From NCBI GenBank assembly GCA_024364735.1, contig JAGFNQ010000835.1:1-64000 (forward strand): DNA of 64,000 bases. The letters run 5' to 3'. This document shows positions 1 to 10,951 of the stretch, in pieces. A program made the position numbers and the translations under genes. Numbering within the stretch: the stretch's first letter is position 1; each line of letters begins with the position of its first letter. A model generated the notes under the pieces. It was not told the origin of the DNA and did no database searches. It saw only the letters and a list, made by a program, of their open reading frames with translations. The DNA is from Boesenbergia rotunda (taxonomy: Eukaryota > Streptophyta > Magnoliopsida > Zingiberales > Zingiberaceae).

Positions 1-124
1 GCTACTCCGTTGCTTGCCCAACCGGGCCGAGAGGTGGGCATCAGATCTGGGGACAGCACAGATGCGTATCCCCTATACGGAGTTGCGCAGGCAGCTCCTC
101 CGCCATGAGTTCCAGCGGACCTGG

Positions 125-463
125 GAGACTCGGAGGAGGACCCTGAGCCGTCCGAGGAGGACCCTGAGGAGGACCCTGAGCCGTCCGAGGAGGACCCTGA
201 GGAGGATCCTGAGCCCTTGAGGAGGATCCCGAGCCTTGAGGAGGATCCTGAGCCCTTCGAGGAGGATCCCGAGCCTTCGAGGAGGACCCCGAGCCCTTCG
301 AGGAGGACCCCGAGCCCTTCGGGAAGACCCCGAACTCTTCGAGGAGGATCCAGCGCTGCTGGAGATGTTCGAGGAAGACCTCGAAGCAGACGAGGAGATT
401 CTCGAGATTGAAGATGAGGACCCGATGGGGACAGTTGAGGATCCTGAGGCGGCCAGAGGGTGA
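125..463 (+). repeat. Acidic-coding minisatellite (EEDPEP units)
   Basis: A tandem array of roughly 18-24 bp units built on GAGGAGGACCCTGAGCC. In one frame the units read as Glu-Glu-Asp-Pro-Glu-Pro repeats; single-base losses between units shift the frame, so the array is no longer one clean ORF. The last part returns to an acidic frame (rich in E, D and L) and stops at 461-463. It may be the acidic tail of a retroelement accessory protein, since such tails are common there, but no domain is recognisable. Bases 464-632 after it are AT-rich with AATAAA-like words and hold no gene. Confidence 0.6.
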
Positions 464-632
464 TGAGCGAGGAGATAGTAGGCGTCGCTATGTTATTCTT
501 TATGTTGGGCATCACGGCAGCCCGTCTCGCTCACTGAGTGGACTAGTTTATATGTAGACTTATAAGAATGAATAAAATAAAATTTGGTTGGTACAATAAA
601 TAAAATCTCATTTATCCAAATTGATCATGCGA

Positions 633-3371
633 CACATAAGGACAGCTACAAGAGCTTCTCGACAAGGACTTATCGCCCTAGTCATTCCCCCTGGGAGCTC
701 CCGTACTGTTCGTGAAGAAGAAGGATGGGTCGATGCGTATGTGGATCGACTATCGGGCATTAAATAATGTGACGATAAAGAACAGGTATACCTCTACCCC
801 AGGATAGATGACCTGTTCGATCAATTAAAGGGGAGCTACGGTTTTCTCTAAGATCGATCTGAGGTCTGGTTATCACCAAGTCCCGGGTGAAAAATGAGGA
901 TATACCCAAAACTGCTTTCCGGACGAGATACGGACATTATGAGTTCGTAGTGATGCCGTTTGGGAGTCACTAATGCTCCGGCAATATTCATGGATCTTAT
1001 GAATCGGATTTTCTCGGTATTTCTCGACAGATTTGTGATCGTCTTCATCGACGACATCCTTATTTATTCAAGGACTTCTGAAGAGCATGCAGAGCACCTG
1101 GGTATAGTATTACAGATTCTTCAGAAAGAACAACTGTATGCTAAATTTTCTAAATGTGAGTTCTGGCTGAATCAAGTGTCATTCTTGGGACATGTTATCT
1201 CCAAGGACGGAGTGATGGTCGACCCAATTAAAATTGAGGCCGTAAGTAACTGGTCCAGACCCAAGAATGCCAGTGAGGTCAGAAGTTTTCTGGGGTTAGC
1301 AGGTTACTACAGAAAATTCGTAGAGAATTTCTCTCGGATTGCAGCCCCTATGACAACTCTTACAAAGAAGGATAAGAAATATACCTGGACCGTGGAATGT
1401 GAGAAGAGTTTCTCTGAACTGAAAAGGAGGCTGACTAGCGCTCCTATATTGACTCTTCCCGAAAGTGATACGGGTTTCGATATGTACAGCGACGCATCCA
1501 AACTGGGACTCGGAGCTGTGCTTATGCAAAATGGGAAAGTAATTGCCTATGCCTCTAGGCAACTGAAGGAACATGAAAAGAATTATCCTACCCATGATTT
1601 GGAATTAGCAGCGGTGGTCTTTGCGCTGAAAACATGGAGGCATTATTTATATGGCACTCAGTGCAAGGTCTTTACTGATCACCAGAGTCTGCGGTATTTC
1701 TTCACCCAGAAAGACCTGAATATGCGACAACGCCGATGGCTCGAGTTGGTCAAGGACTACGACTGTGAGATCTTGTACCATCCGGGAAAAGCCAACAAGG
1801 TAGCAGATGCTCTCAGTAGAAAATCTTGTGCTGCATTGTTGTCTTTGTCGGCCTTGCCACAACCCTTAGGGGAAGAGATTATGGATTTCGGAATCGAGAT
1901 TATATCGGGACAGCTTTCTACTCTACAGATTGCGCCGACATTATTTGATGGTATTCTGGAGAAGCAGAATCTTGATCCGAGTTTTCAGAGAATCAAGCAA
2001 GAGATTCTTGAAGGCAAGGACGAGGGATTCCGGATTTCCGATAGTGGAGTCTTATATCTCCGGGATCGATTATGCGTTCCCGATGACTCCGACCTACGGA
2101 CGAGGATACTCGAGGAAGCTCACGGCACACCTTATGCGATGCATCCTGGGTCTACCAAGATGTATCAAGATCTGAAAGGTAAATTTTGGTGGTCCGGCAT
2201 GAAGAAAGATGTAGCCCATTATATTAGCATGTGTTTGACCTGCCAGAGGGTCAAAGCAGAACACCAGAGACCTGGGGGAGTTCTGCAGCCTCTACCTATT
2301 CCCGAGTGGAAATGGGAGGACATATCTATGGATTTCATATCCGGGCTGCCTCGGACTACGAATGGATATGATAGTATATGGGTGATTGTAGACCGGCTGA
2401 CCAAGTCCGCGCATTTTCTGGCTATCAGGATGACTTATTCAGTTGAGCAGTTGGCTCAACTGTACGTCAAGGATATTGTCCGACTACACGGGGTTCCCAA
2501 GACCATCGTCTCTGACCGAGACGGTCGATTTACTTCTGATTTTTGGGGGCACGTGCAGAAGGCCCTTGGCACGAAGCTGAAGTTCAGTACAGCCTTTCAT
2601 CCCCAGACTGACGGGCAGACTGAACGAGTAAACCAGATACTAGAGGATATGTTGCGAGCTTGCGCCTTGGACTTCAAGGGAAGCTGGTGTCGATACCTGA
2701 GCCTGGCAGAGTTTGCTTACAACAACAGTTATCAGGCTACTATCAGGATGGCACCGTACGAAGCACTGTACGGAAGAAAATGCAGATCTCCTTTATGCTG
2801 GCATGAGAGTGGGGAAAAGAGGGAGATGGGACTCCAGACTAATATTATTGATGAGACCACTCAGGCTATAAAGAATATCCGCCAGAGGATAGAGACTGCT
2901 CAGAGTCGGCAAAAGAGCTACGCTGATAAGCGACGCAGACCGCTCGAGTTCGAGGTTGGGGATTCGGTATTTCTGAAGGTAGCCCCTATGAAAGGGGTGA
3001 TGAGATTTGGAAAGAAAGGGAAACTGAGTCCGCGATACGTGGGACCCTATCAGATTTTGAGACGAGTAGGCAAGGTGGCCTACGAGCTGGAGCTACCGCC
3101 AGAAATGGCGGCTATCCACAACGTCTTCCATGTATCGATGGTCAAGAAGTGTACTCCTGATGCGAGTCAAATGATAGAAACCCCACCAGTGCAAGAACAA
3201 GAGAGTCTTAGTTCCGAACGCCGACCGATCCAGATCCTCGATCGGGAAATTAAAAGACTAAGGAACAAGGAAATATCCTTAGTAAAGGTTCTGTGGCGGA
3301 ACGAGCAGTTCGAAGAAGCCACCTGGGAACAGGAAGATAAGATGCGATCAAAGTATCCGGAACTATTTTAA
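633..3371 (+). pseudogene. pol: Tekay-like Ty3/gypsy pol (RT, RNase H, integrase, chromodomain)
   Basis: This is a polyprotein remnant for reverse transcription and integration. RT begins in broken frames at about 633-959: the LLDKG, SPWGAPVLF and KKDGSMRM regions can be followed across at least two indels, and an extra G near 960 breaks the frame again. From 960 the frame is open for 803 codons, so the ATG there is not a real start. Counting from 960, RT has FIDD at 29-32. RNase H acidic residues are D178, E215 and D240. Integrase has H388/H395 and C425/C428, with D478, D519 and E555 (exactly 35 residues between the last two). A chromodomain-like tail lies at 756-803. Gag, protease and the 5' LTR are absent. 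All visible catalytic residues in the open part are present, so decay is confined to its 5' side. Confidence 0.9.
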
Positions 3372-3392
3372 AGTTCGGGACGAACTTTCTAT

Positions 3393-3406
3393 AAGAGGGG
3401 AAGGAT
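3393..3406 (+). other. Polypurine tract of Tekay-like element A
   Basis: The purine run AAGAGGGGAAGGA ends next to the LTR start TGTAACACCCC, 22 bases after the pol stop. It has the position and composition of a plus-strand primer site. Confidence 0.85.
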
Positions 3407-3734
3407 TGTAACACCCCAAATTTGTCAATGTAAAATCATGACAATGTATGAAAATGGTTATAATAAAATGATATGAATTTCATGCAATCACATGCCAGGA
3501 AATGTTATGAATGCATGAAATATTATATTCATGAAATATTATTATCATGAAATATTAGCATGAAATATTATATTCATGAATATGGAATATTAAAAATATT
3601 ATGAAATAATATTTTTGGAATATTATGAAATATTCTGAATTCATAAAATATTATTCATATTATGAAATTTCATGATGGGCTTGGTTTATTGGGCTTGGGA
3701 ATGAATGGTGCTAAAAAGAAAGTGCAAAGTGGAG

Positions 3735-3800
3735 GAAGCAAGGATTGAACCTTGGACCTCCTAGTTGCACTCACCATGTCATAACCAATGAACCAAGCAA
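3735..3800 (-). other. tRNA-like stretch, antisense in LTR A
   Basis: On the minus strand a D-arm/A-box-like GGTTCATTGGTTATGAC is followed by a B-box-like GGTTCAATCC (plus-strand 3742-3751). The B-box is flanked by CAAGG/CCTTG, which pair around a 6-nt loop. It is one base shorter than a true T-loop and has no acceptor stem, so it is a tRNA-derived or tRNA-like fragment, not a tRNA gene. Confidence 0.5.
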
Positions 3801-3877
3801 TATTTCATGTAGAAGGAGAAAGGAACATGCTTGTTAAGTGTGTAAGAGTGAAGAGACATGCTTCTTCACAAGAGGTG

Positions 3878-3885
3878 TATAAATA
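3878..3885 (+). promoter_or_regulatory. TATA box of LTR A
   Basis: TATAAATA, about 470 bases into the LTR and about 290 bases before the conserved donor-like GTAAG. This places the U3/R border near 3910. Confidence 0.65.
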
Positions 3886-4893
3886 GGATAAAGAGAAGGA
3901 AGTTAGAGGAGTTACTCATCTTTCTTCCTCCTTTCTTCTTCCTCCTTTCTTCTTCTTGCCGAAAACCACTCTCTCCCCTTTGCCATTTTCGAAACCAATA
4001 CCTAAGGGTTCTAACCCTAGGGCAAGTGCAAGGAAGGGAAGCCAAGTACCATCTCATTCTACCAAGACCAAGGAGTCTTAGAGGAAAGATTTGAAGAAAA
4101 AGGATCTTTGCATACCCTTCAAGTGTAGGGTACCCTACAATTAAGAGAAGGCGAAATTCCAGCGCTAGGATGTAAGAATCCTCTCGCCTGCAGTATAATG
4201 GTTTATGCATGATTTCCTTGTGTTCTTGTTTTGGAAAAATGGGAGTTCTCCTTTAGAGGACTTTCGGCCACCCTAGGAAAAAGGTCCCAGAGAAGGATTT
4301 TAATCACACCTTGATGCATGCTAGTACTCCTAGGGATTTTATACATATATGTGTTGTTTCCAAATTTTTGGAAGGACAAAAAAAAATAGGGTTTAGGCCC
4401 CTACAACTTTCGGCCACCCCCTTGAGGGGAGGCCTTGGTTCCTTTTGTTACATGATTATATCCCTTAAACCTTAAGGTATATGTGTAGGTGTTTTCTTAA
4501 TGATGTTATGTACAAATTCTAGGGTTTACCCCTTGTGTAGGTTTCGGCCAAGACCTAGGAAAATAGGGTTAGTGGATGCTAACCTCACTTGAGGGTTAAA
4601 CCATGTTTAAATTGTTAACATGAAATATACTAGAGGTGTTTGTAAGAATGCTTGAATGAATGCTTGGTGGGAAAACCAAATTCTTTATTTGTATATTTCG
4701 GCCAACCCTAGTTCTAGGGTTGGGAAGTACCTAATGAGACCATGAAGCATGCTAATACATATGTGATATGTGTATAATTTATGTGACTTATTTTGTTGGA
4801 TGTAAAAGCATGCCTTGTAGCCCATGGGGCACCTTGATGATATGAGCATGATGTGGTTGATAATATGCTTTAAAAGGATACTCTATTGAAACT

Positions 4894-4968
4894 GGGATCA
4901 AGAGCATCCGAATGCGTGGTGTGTCCCTAGGGGATCAAGAGCACCCGAATGCGTGGTGTGTCCCTTTG
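4894..4968 (+). repeat. Two-copy 37-bp direct repeat in LTR A
   Basis: Two adjacent copies of a unit starting GGGATCAAGAGCA and ending GTGTGTCCCT. A diverged form recurs in the second LTR near 6544-6620. Confidence 0.8.
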
Positions 4969-5129
4969 AGAAGTGATTAAAGAGCACCTTTAGGCATATA
5001 CATATATGAGTAATTGCATGATAAATTACTTTACTTTGAAAAGTTGTGTACCCGACTCGGAAGGGGGTCGTTAAACAAATCCAATGCACATGTTAAGGTC
5101 CTGGCAGTTGGTAGGACGGAAGGGTCCTG

Positions 5130-5170
5130 CTCTAATTAGATTGGTGGCTCGCTACCCCAATTTATTAGAG
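5130..5170 (+). other. Conserved covarying hairpin in LTR A
   Basis: CTCTAAT pairs with ATTAGAG around a conserved inner part containing GGTGGCTCGCTACC. It is followed by a conserved CGCGCA. Counterparts are at 6779-6819, 20725-20765, 34326-34366 and 45077-45120, where the arm bases change in step. Confidence 0.55.
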
Positions 5171-6116
5171 AACGCGCATGATATGGTGGTACGACAACTG
5201 GGCCCTAAATGATGATATGTATTTTTAAGTACTTACCATTATGGAACTTTTTGAAAAACATACTGTTCTCTTTATGAGATAAACTTGTTCTGTAAGTACT
5301 TAGAGATATTTGATGTAATGTTTATGATGCTTGATAAGATGCTTATGATGCATGATGCTTTGATGAGATGCTTATGATGCGTATAATCTTGTTCTATTTT
5401 GATTACTGAGTACATGATATGATGTATCGATATGGTTTTGCGAGTAGGCCCGGATTCTTACTAAGCATGTTTTGCTTATTAGTTTATGTATTGTCTTATG
5501 CTGCAGATAGCGGTAAGAAATACTCAAACTAAAGGAAAAGGCAGAGGGAAGGCTAGAGGATGTGTGTGGTGATGGCTCGGGAAAGGATGAAAGATTCTAT
5601 CTACCTTAGTTTGTCTAGAATCTAACTGCTTCCTATGAAAGATTGAAATTGTATTGCTATACTCTGAATGTGTGATCATGACTACTCTACTGTGATTAAG
5701 TTAGGGATATGGAACCCATGTCATGCTAGATAACACTATCATTAATGTCTAAACTTTGTAGTATGCATGCTAAGTAAAATGTTAGATAATTGCTATTTTC
5801 TGTTTCTTATGAATGCTTCCTTTGCATGTATCTAAGACTAGATAACTCTTGCTATATTCCTATGTTGTATCTTGTTCAAACCATGTTTATTCCATGCTTT
5901 AGTGTGTTACATGATCTTCCTATTAGGTTGTAAATGCATGTAGATATAAAAGAAAAGAAAAACCATGCTTGGTAAATTAGTCTTCAATGGGCATGCCTAC
6001 TACATTTCTTGTATGTATCTGTTTTGTTTGGATATACATGCTTAACTTGATAATATGATACGAATGTATGGACCCGTAACCCCGCCTTTAGGGTAGATAT
6101 AAGGTCGGGCGTTACA

Positions 6117-7549
6117 TAAATGGAATGTTTGATTGGAAATCTTAATGTTCTCTAGCATGTGATATTCGGCCAGGGCATGGAATATTAGGGTTGTGAAGGT
6201 TGATTACCCCATGATGTATGCTATGCTTAGTATGATACATGATGTATATATATGTGATACTTGTATGGGATGTTTGATGTCAAAAACCTAAGCTACCTCT
6301 ACCCTTGACTTTCGGCCAAACCTTAGGTTTAGGGTTAAGAAGAACTCAATTAGCCATGAAGCATGCTACCACTTCCTATGACATGAATATGATTTATGTG
6401 ACCAATCTTGTCATATATAAAGTATGTTTAAGTGGTTGAAATATGATGTATGTATGAGCATGTCTTATAGCCCATGGGGCACCCTTATGAGATTGCATGT
6501 GATGTGTATGTTAAAATGCTTGAAAGGATACTCCACTTAGTATGGGATCAAGAGCACCCCTTATGTTGTGTGGTGTGTCCCTATTGGATCATGAGCACCC
6601 TTGAAGAGTGGTGTGTCCCTTGAGAAGTGAATTTGGAGTACTCCTTAGCATATATGTAAAGACATGATAAGTATTTTACTTTGTAAGTTGTGGTACCCGA
6701 CTCGGAAGGGGGTCGTTAAACAAATCCGGGGTACATGTTAACTTAAGGTCATGGCTCTGGTAGGACGGAAGGGTCCTGCTCTAATGGGATTGGTGGCTCG
6801 CTACCTCAATTCATTAGGGAACGCGCATTATGTGGTACACAACTGGGCCCTATATGATGTTGAAATATTTTTAAGTAATACCTTTATGGAATTATTTTGA
6901 AAACATTTATTATATGTGATGGGTATGCTTAAGATACTATATACTGCATGCTTAGAAACTTTGATGTTTAGTATGCTGTGATGAACTCATTCTTATGATT
7001 TATTATGTGTGCATGTTGTATTCTTTCGTATGGATTTTGTGAGTAGGACAGGATCCTTACTAAGCATTTGTGCTTACTAGTTTATGTGTTGTCTTATGCT
7101 GCAGATAAGGGTAAGGAACACTTAAACTAAAGGAAGAGGCAGGAGGGCTGAAGATGTATGGGGTGGTGGCTCGGGAAAGAAAGACTTCTATATCTACTTT
7201 TTTATGTTTTTTGTTAATGTCTCCTTGATAATGAATGTTAGTGATTACTCTTATACTTGATTAGGTTTGATTATGTTGTGAGTTGAACTACTCGTGAACC
7301 TATCATATTGTAGAATAACTCTTAATTAAGATATTTCACATGATGTTCTAATGATCCAAGCATGATAATTGATTAGCATGTACTGACTAGTATGCCTAGT
7401 ACTTGTAAATATCACTTGATGGTTTTAGACAAGCATGCTCAGTACTTAGTCCTCGCACTCTTGCATTATTTTTATGTTATATTAAAATAATTATATGATT
7501 GATTGTACGTAACCCCGCCCCGAGAGTAGATATAAGGGCGGGCGTTACA
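6117..7549 (+). mobile_element. 5'-truncated second Tekay-like LTR
   Basis: This abuts the end of LTR A and ends in GGGCGTTACA like it. It matches the 3' half of LTR A with clear divergence: shared blocks include the GCCCATGGGGCACC run, the CGACTCGGAAGGGGGTCG block, the 41-nt hairpin (6779-6819) and the TGCAGATA block near 7101. The 5' half is missing and no primer site follows, so it is a fragment, probably of an older insertion into which element A landed or with which it recombined. Confidence 0.75.
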
Positions 7550-7756
7550 CAGAAACTCCTCTAATTGATCAACCGTCCGATCCCCTCCATTATATCCGGT
7601 TGGTGATCGGTCGACCAACTCTATTAACTATCCTTTCTCCCTAAAACTTTTCCAACCCTAGCCGCCGAACACACCATCTTCTTCATCGCAACTTGTTCTT
7701 CTCTGCGAGTTCTCTCTTGCGTGAGTTTTCTGTGGGTTTCTTCTCAACCGACGACC
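7550..7756 (+). promoter_or_regulatory. Putative internal promoter and 5' UTR of the accessory gene
   Basis: A TATA-like ATTATATC lies at 7589-7596, about 160 bases before an ATG in good context (CGACCATGG). It is flanked by GATCGGTC- and CCGATC-type words resembling the palindromes of the copia LTR at 10314. The leader is pyrimidine-rich, as in plant 5' UTRs. The call is inferred from motif order and from a second copy at 16660-16941. Confidence 0.4.
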
Positions 7757-7767
7757 ATGGCACCCAA

Positions 7768-7915
7768 GTAAGACTTTCACCTAATCTCGATCTTTACTAA
7801 TCATTTTAGTATCACCTGTGCTTCTAATCACTGTTTTTAATGATGGTGTCATGCCCTTACTCCAAATCCAACCACAAATCCAACTTGTGTGCCGTGACCA
7901 AATCTCTAATCTTAG
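7768..7915 (+). other. Intron of the accessory gene
   Basis: 148 nt, GTAAGA at the start and CTCTAATCTTAG at the end, T-rich. Removing it joins codon 4 in frame to the long reading frame. A GTACG donor follows an 11-nt exon again at 16942-16952. Confidence 0.6.
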
Positions 7916-8609
7916 AAAATATTCCAAAGCTAAGGCTGCTAGTGAGAGAACCTCAAAGTCCAAGTCCTCTTCCTCATCTAAACCTTCCCAATCCTCCCAA
8001 CCTCAACCCTCTTCGAATCTGAGATTTCCTAATGCATACTTTGAACAAGCTTTTCAAAATTGTACGTTTAAGCTCCTCCCCTGTCGATCTGTGGATAAAT
8101 CGTTTGTGTATGACTACTGTCGATCAGTAAGACAGATAATCGAATATTATGATCTTGAATCAATTCTTTTCCTCGAACGGTATATCAACATTGATTTAGT
8201 CTCCGAATTCTATAATAACCTTCTTACTGACGGCGGTACGGGGTATACCACCCAAGTGGCCAGAACCAATTTAGATTTCACTTACTCCATTTTCTCAGAG
8301 TATTTAGCTTGTCGTCAATCGACAAATCACTATCCGATCTACCCTTCTATTCCAGATCCTTTACCGGCTCCGTTCGAGGGAGTCACCTATGATTCTATCT
8401 ATGAGTATTTCTTTGGATAGCCCAGACCTGATGGGCTCGATGAGCTTACCAGTGAGTTCCCCACTTTTGCTGACCTTCCACTCTCCGCGGTTGATTATGT
8501 CCTTTTCAAGATTATCACCAACTGCCTTTTACCGATCACTTCAAAACCCCTAGCGGAGATCCGTCCTTATCACTGCTTGATGCTTTTCGGGATGCATCGG
8601 CACCTTGAC

Positions 8610-9234
8610 TAGGGATGGAAATAGGCCAGACGGCCTGTTAGGGGCCTGTGGCCTGGCCTGTATTTGGCCTGGCCTGGCCTGGCCTGTTTAAAAATAAAAT
8701 AATTATCAGGCCTTTTTAAAAGCCTGTTTTCCTTATCAGGCCAGGCCCAGGCTCAATCTAAAGCCTATGAGGCCTGACAGGTTGGCCTGGGCCTGTTAAA
8801 ACATTATACAAATTATCAAAATAATGTTTTGATCCTTAGACCTCTGCAAGCAAACTCTTATCTACACCCTACTAACCAACACACCACAAATCTATTTTCG
8901 TTAAATCATACATATTTTATATATTTACTTTTGAAGGTACATATATATTTATGGTATCTTTAACTATTTTGTTAAATTAGTATTTTGGATAATCGAATAT
9001 TCGAATTGAATTATTATATTTTATATATTAGAAGTATTTTGGATAATCGAATTAAATTACAGGCTTTGTAAACAGGCCACAGGCCAGGCCAGGCCAGGCT
9101 ATTGAACAAGCCAGGCCCAGGCCTAGAATAAAGCCTATAACAGGCCACAGGTCAGGCTCAAGCCTGTTTGCTATTATACAGGCCTGGCCTATTAAGGTGA
9201 AAGCCTGGCCTGGCCTGGCCTGTTTCCATCCCTA
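8610..9234. mobile_element. hAT-type MITE (625 bp)
   Basis: Terminal inverted repeats TAGGGATGGAAA(T/C)AGGCC. An exact 8-bp target duplication ACCTTGAC lies at 8602-8609 and 9235-9242. Subterminal arrays of GGCCTG on one side and CAGGCC on the other can fold together. It has no coding capacity. The 8-bp duplication and TAGGG ends fit the hAT superfamily. It interrupts the accessory ORF. Confidence 0.92.
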
Positions 9235-9874
9235 ACCTTGACTTTGACATCATGACGAGCATCTTCCATTCCATTATCTCCTATAGTGATCCTGGGCATC
9301 GTACAGTATATATGCCTTTTGGTCACATCATTACTAATTGGCTCAAGTCAGTCGGTATTGATGTGTCCAAAGGTAGGACTGTGCTGATGGTTCGGCAAGA
9401 TTGTCGACTTGGAAAACGCGTGTTTTCCAAGTTTGGCATCATTGCTGATGCTCGGGGGATTCGGTGGAAGGATGGTAGGGGTCTTGGGGAGCTTCCACGG
9501 GTGCCACATGTTTAGGTTGCCGTAGGTCCCGTTGGATATCATGGTGCGCCCGTAGCTGAGGACGACGACGAGGTAGAGCCAGATCTCAGATGGCAGATTG
9601 TTGAGCTCGAGCAGACCATGGACCACCTATTTCATATGTGGAGCTCGGGCAGCAGGTGATTCACTCTGAGATTTCAATGATGCGTGCCGATCAGCGGGAG
9701 ATGTTTGCAGAGCTGCGCTCGTGGATGGCTGGTCATCCACCACCACAGATATTTCCTGACTATCAGCCATCGAGCAGCACTGCTCCGGGGAGCTTTATAC
9801 CTACTGACACCGACACACCTGCATTTGATCCGATGCAGTTTGATGCCCCCCGTGATCCTGATGATCATGCCTGA

Positions 9875-10313
9875 TATATTTGGATGTACTTTGATTTATG
9901 ACTATTGTCTTCTGACTATGTGTGACTGATGGCATTCTGATGTTTTTGTTTGTTTTGGTGTTTATTTCAGTCATTAGTTATAGTTTGTATTTACTCCATT
10001 GCCATATGATGCATATGAGGGTTTTGCCTTGCTATATTTATTTTATATGCTTGTCATATGCCATTAATTCTACTCTTTGTTTATTTTGGTTTTGGGGAGA
10101 GACCCTTGGTTAAGAGGGAGATTTTTAAAACTTAATAACCAGTCTATACCCTTTTCGGTGTTTGACAAAGGGGAGAGAGTGGTTAGTTAAGTTTAGGATT
10201 TGTTAACGAACCTAACTATTGTAGGGGGAGGACTTTGATTCCCTTGCAATAATAAACTTGACTTCTAATACCTAAACTTAACTCGTGTTGTCAAACAACA
10301 AAAAGGGGGAGAT
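9875..10313 (+). other. Copia 3' non-coding region with repeated purine tracts
   Basis: No gene. It contains several purine-rich tracts (near 10167, 10225 and AAAAAGGGGGAGATT at 10299-10313), the last abutting the LTR. The text CTTAACTCGTGTTGTCAAACAAC before the tract recurs at about 36130-36150. Repeated polypurine tracts upstream of the 3' LTR are a known Sirevirus trait. Confidence 0.7.
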
Positions 10314-10401
10314 TATTGATGCTGTTTGACCTAATTGTTGTTTTAGTGTTGACACCAATTTAAGTTTGGTTGAGTGAGATCAGATAGTTAAGTTCGGATT
10401 G

Positions 10402-10705
10402 AGTCCTGATCGGGGACTGGGCACGAAGTCCTGATGAGTGAAGCTCGGCAAAAATCCTGATGAGTGAAGTTAGGCACGAAGTCCTGGTCGAGAACTGGGC
10501 ACGAAGTCCTAGTGAGTGAAGCTGGGCACGAAATCCTGGTGAGTGAAGCCGGGTCCTAGCAAGGGAAGCTAGGTGAAGGAAATCCTAGTGAGTGAAGCTA
10601 GGTGAAGTAAATCCTGGTGAGTGAAGCTTGGTCCTAGTGAGTGAAGCTAGGTTGGACTAAGTCCCGGTGAGTGAAGATGGGCATGAAGTCTTGGTCCGGG
10701 GGACT
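10402..10705 (+). repeat. Covarying hairpin array in LTR 10314
   Basis: About ten units of the form AAGTCCTRG-loop-CYRGG. Arms include CCTAG/CTAGG, CCTAGC/GCTAGG, CCTGA/TTAGG and CCTGG/CCGGG (with wobbles); the usual loop is TGAGTGAAG. A few units are mispaired. Confidence 0.75.
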
Positions 10706-10951
10706 GAGCATTAAGTGTACTGGTCAGAGAGGGCTAGGTAGCTCGTTCTCTGGACCGGGTTAGGTCGGAGAGGGCTCGGTAGCTCGTTCTCCGGACCAGA
10801 CTAAGTCAGGGAAGGAAAGGGAGCCTGTTCTCTGGACTCAGGGTCTAACTTGAGTTAGTCATGGTCAGGATTGGGCCATGAATTAACAAGTAAGTTGGTT
10901 GGATTGGTCTTAGATCCAATCAGGGAGTTGACACGAACTCTCTTGATAGTA

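Larger units (their letters stand above)
4172..5506 (+). other. Intron-like segment of LTR A
   Basis: It starts with GTAAG (context GGATGTAAGAATCC) and ends at TGCAG (context CTTATGCTGCAGATA). TTACTAAGC and GCTTATTAG lie 25-50 bases upstream of the AG like branch-point sequences. The same ordered blocks occur in LTRs B and C. Splicing itself is inferred. Confidence 0.35.
3407..6116 (+). mobile_element. 3' LTR of Tekay-like element A
   Basis: A 2.7-kb LTR from TGTAACACCCC to GGGCGTTACA, with inverted termini TGTAAC/GTTACA. It directly follows the polypurine tract. It holds a TATA box (3878), an antisense tRNA-like stretch (3735-3800), a donor-like GTAAG (4172), a covarying hairpin (5130-5170) and an acceptor-like TGCAG (5506). 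It has no coding content; the short ORFs within are chance. The left LTR lies outside the window or is lost, so its age cannot be read. Confidence 0.85.
7757..9874 (+). pseudogene. Copia accessory (env-position) ORF, split by intron and MITE
   Basis: This gene sits just upstream of a copia 3' region and LTR, the place of the extra ORF in Sireviruses. Exon 1 is 11 nt (M-A-P plus two bases). An intron at 7768-7915 joins it in frame to a Lys/Ser-rich N-terminus, then a domain containing SFVYDYCRSV, LVSEFYNNLL and later GHIITNWLKSVG. This resembles the putative plant transposon protein family found in plant retroelements, whose function is unknown to me. The frame is broken by TAG at 8418, by a MITE (8610-9234), by TAG at 9513 and by a shift near 9630. 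The C-terminal part is Asp/Glu-rich, then Pro/Ser-rich, to 9874. Removing the MITE and one target copy leaves the frame continuous across that site. The family name is tentative; the gene structure is well supported. Confidence 0.65.

Noticed and set aside
960..962. ATG at 960 as the start of an 803-codon gene
   Set aside because: It lies inside the conserved VMPFG(V)TNAP region of RT; clear RT coding continues upstream in other frames, so this is a frameshift artefact.
7588..9874. Host gene with intron
   Set aside because: It lies inside copia sequence upstream of a 3' region, purine tracts and LTR, and a second copy stump exists at 16942 in a related element; an element gene is more likely.
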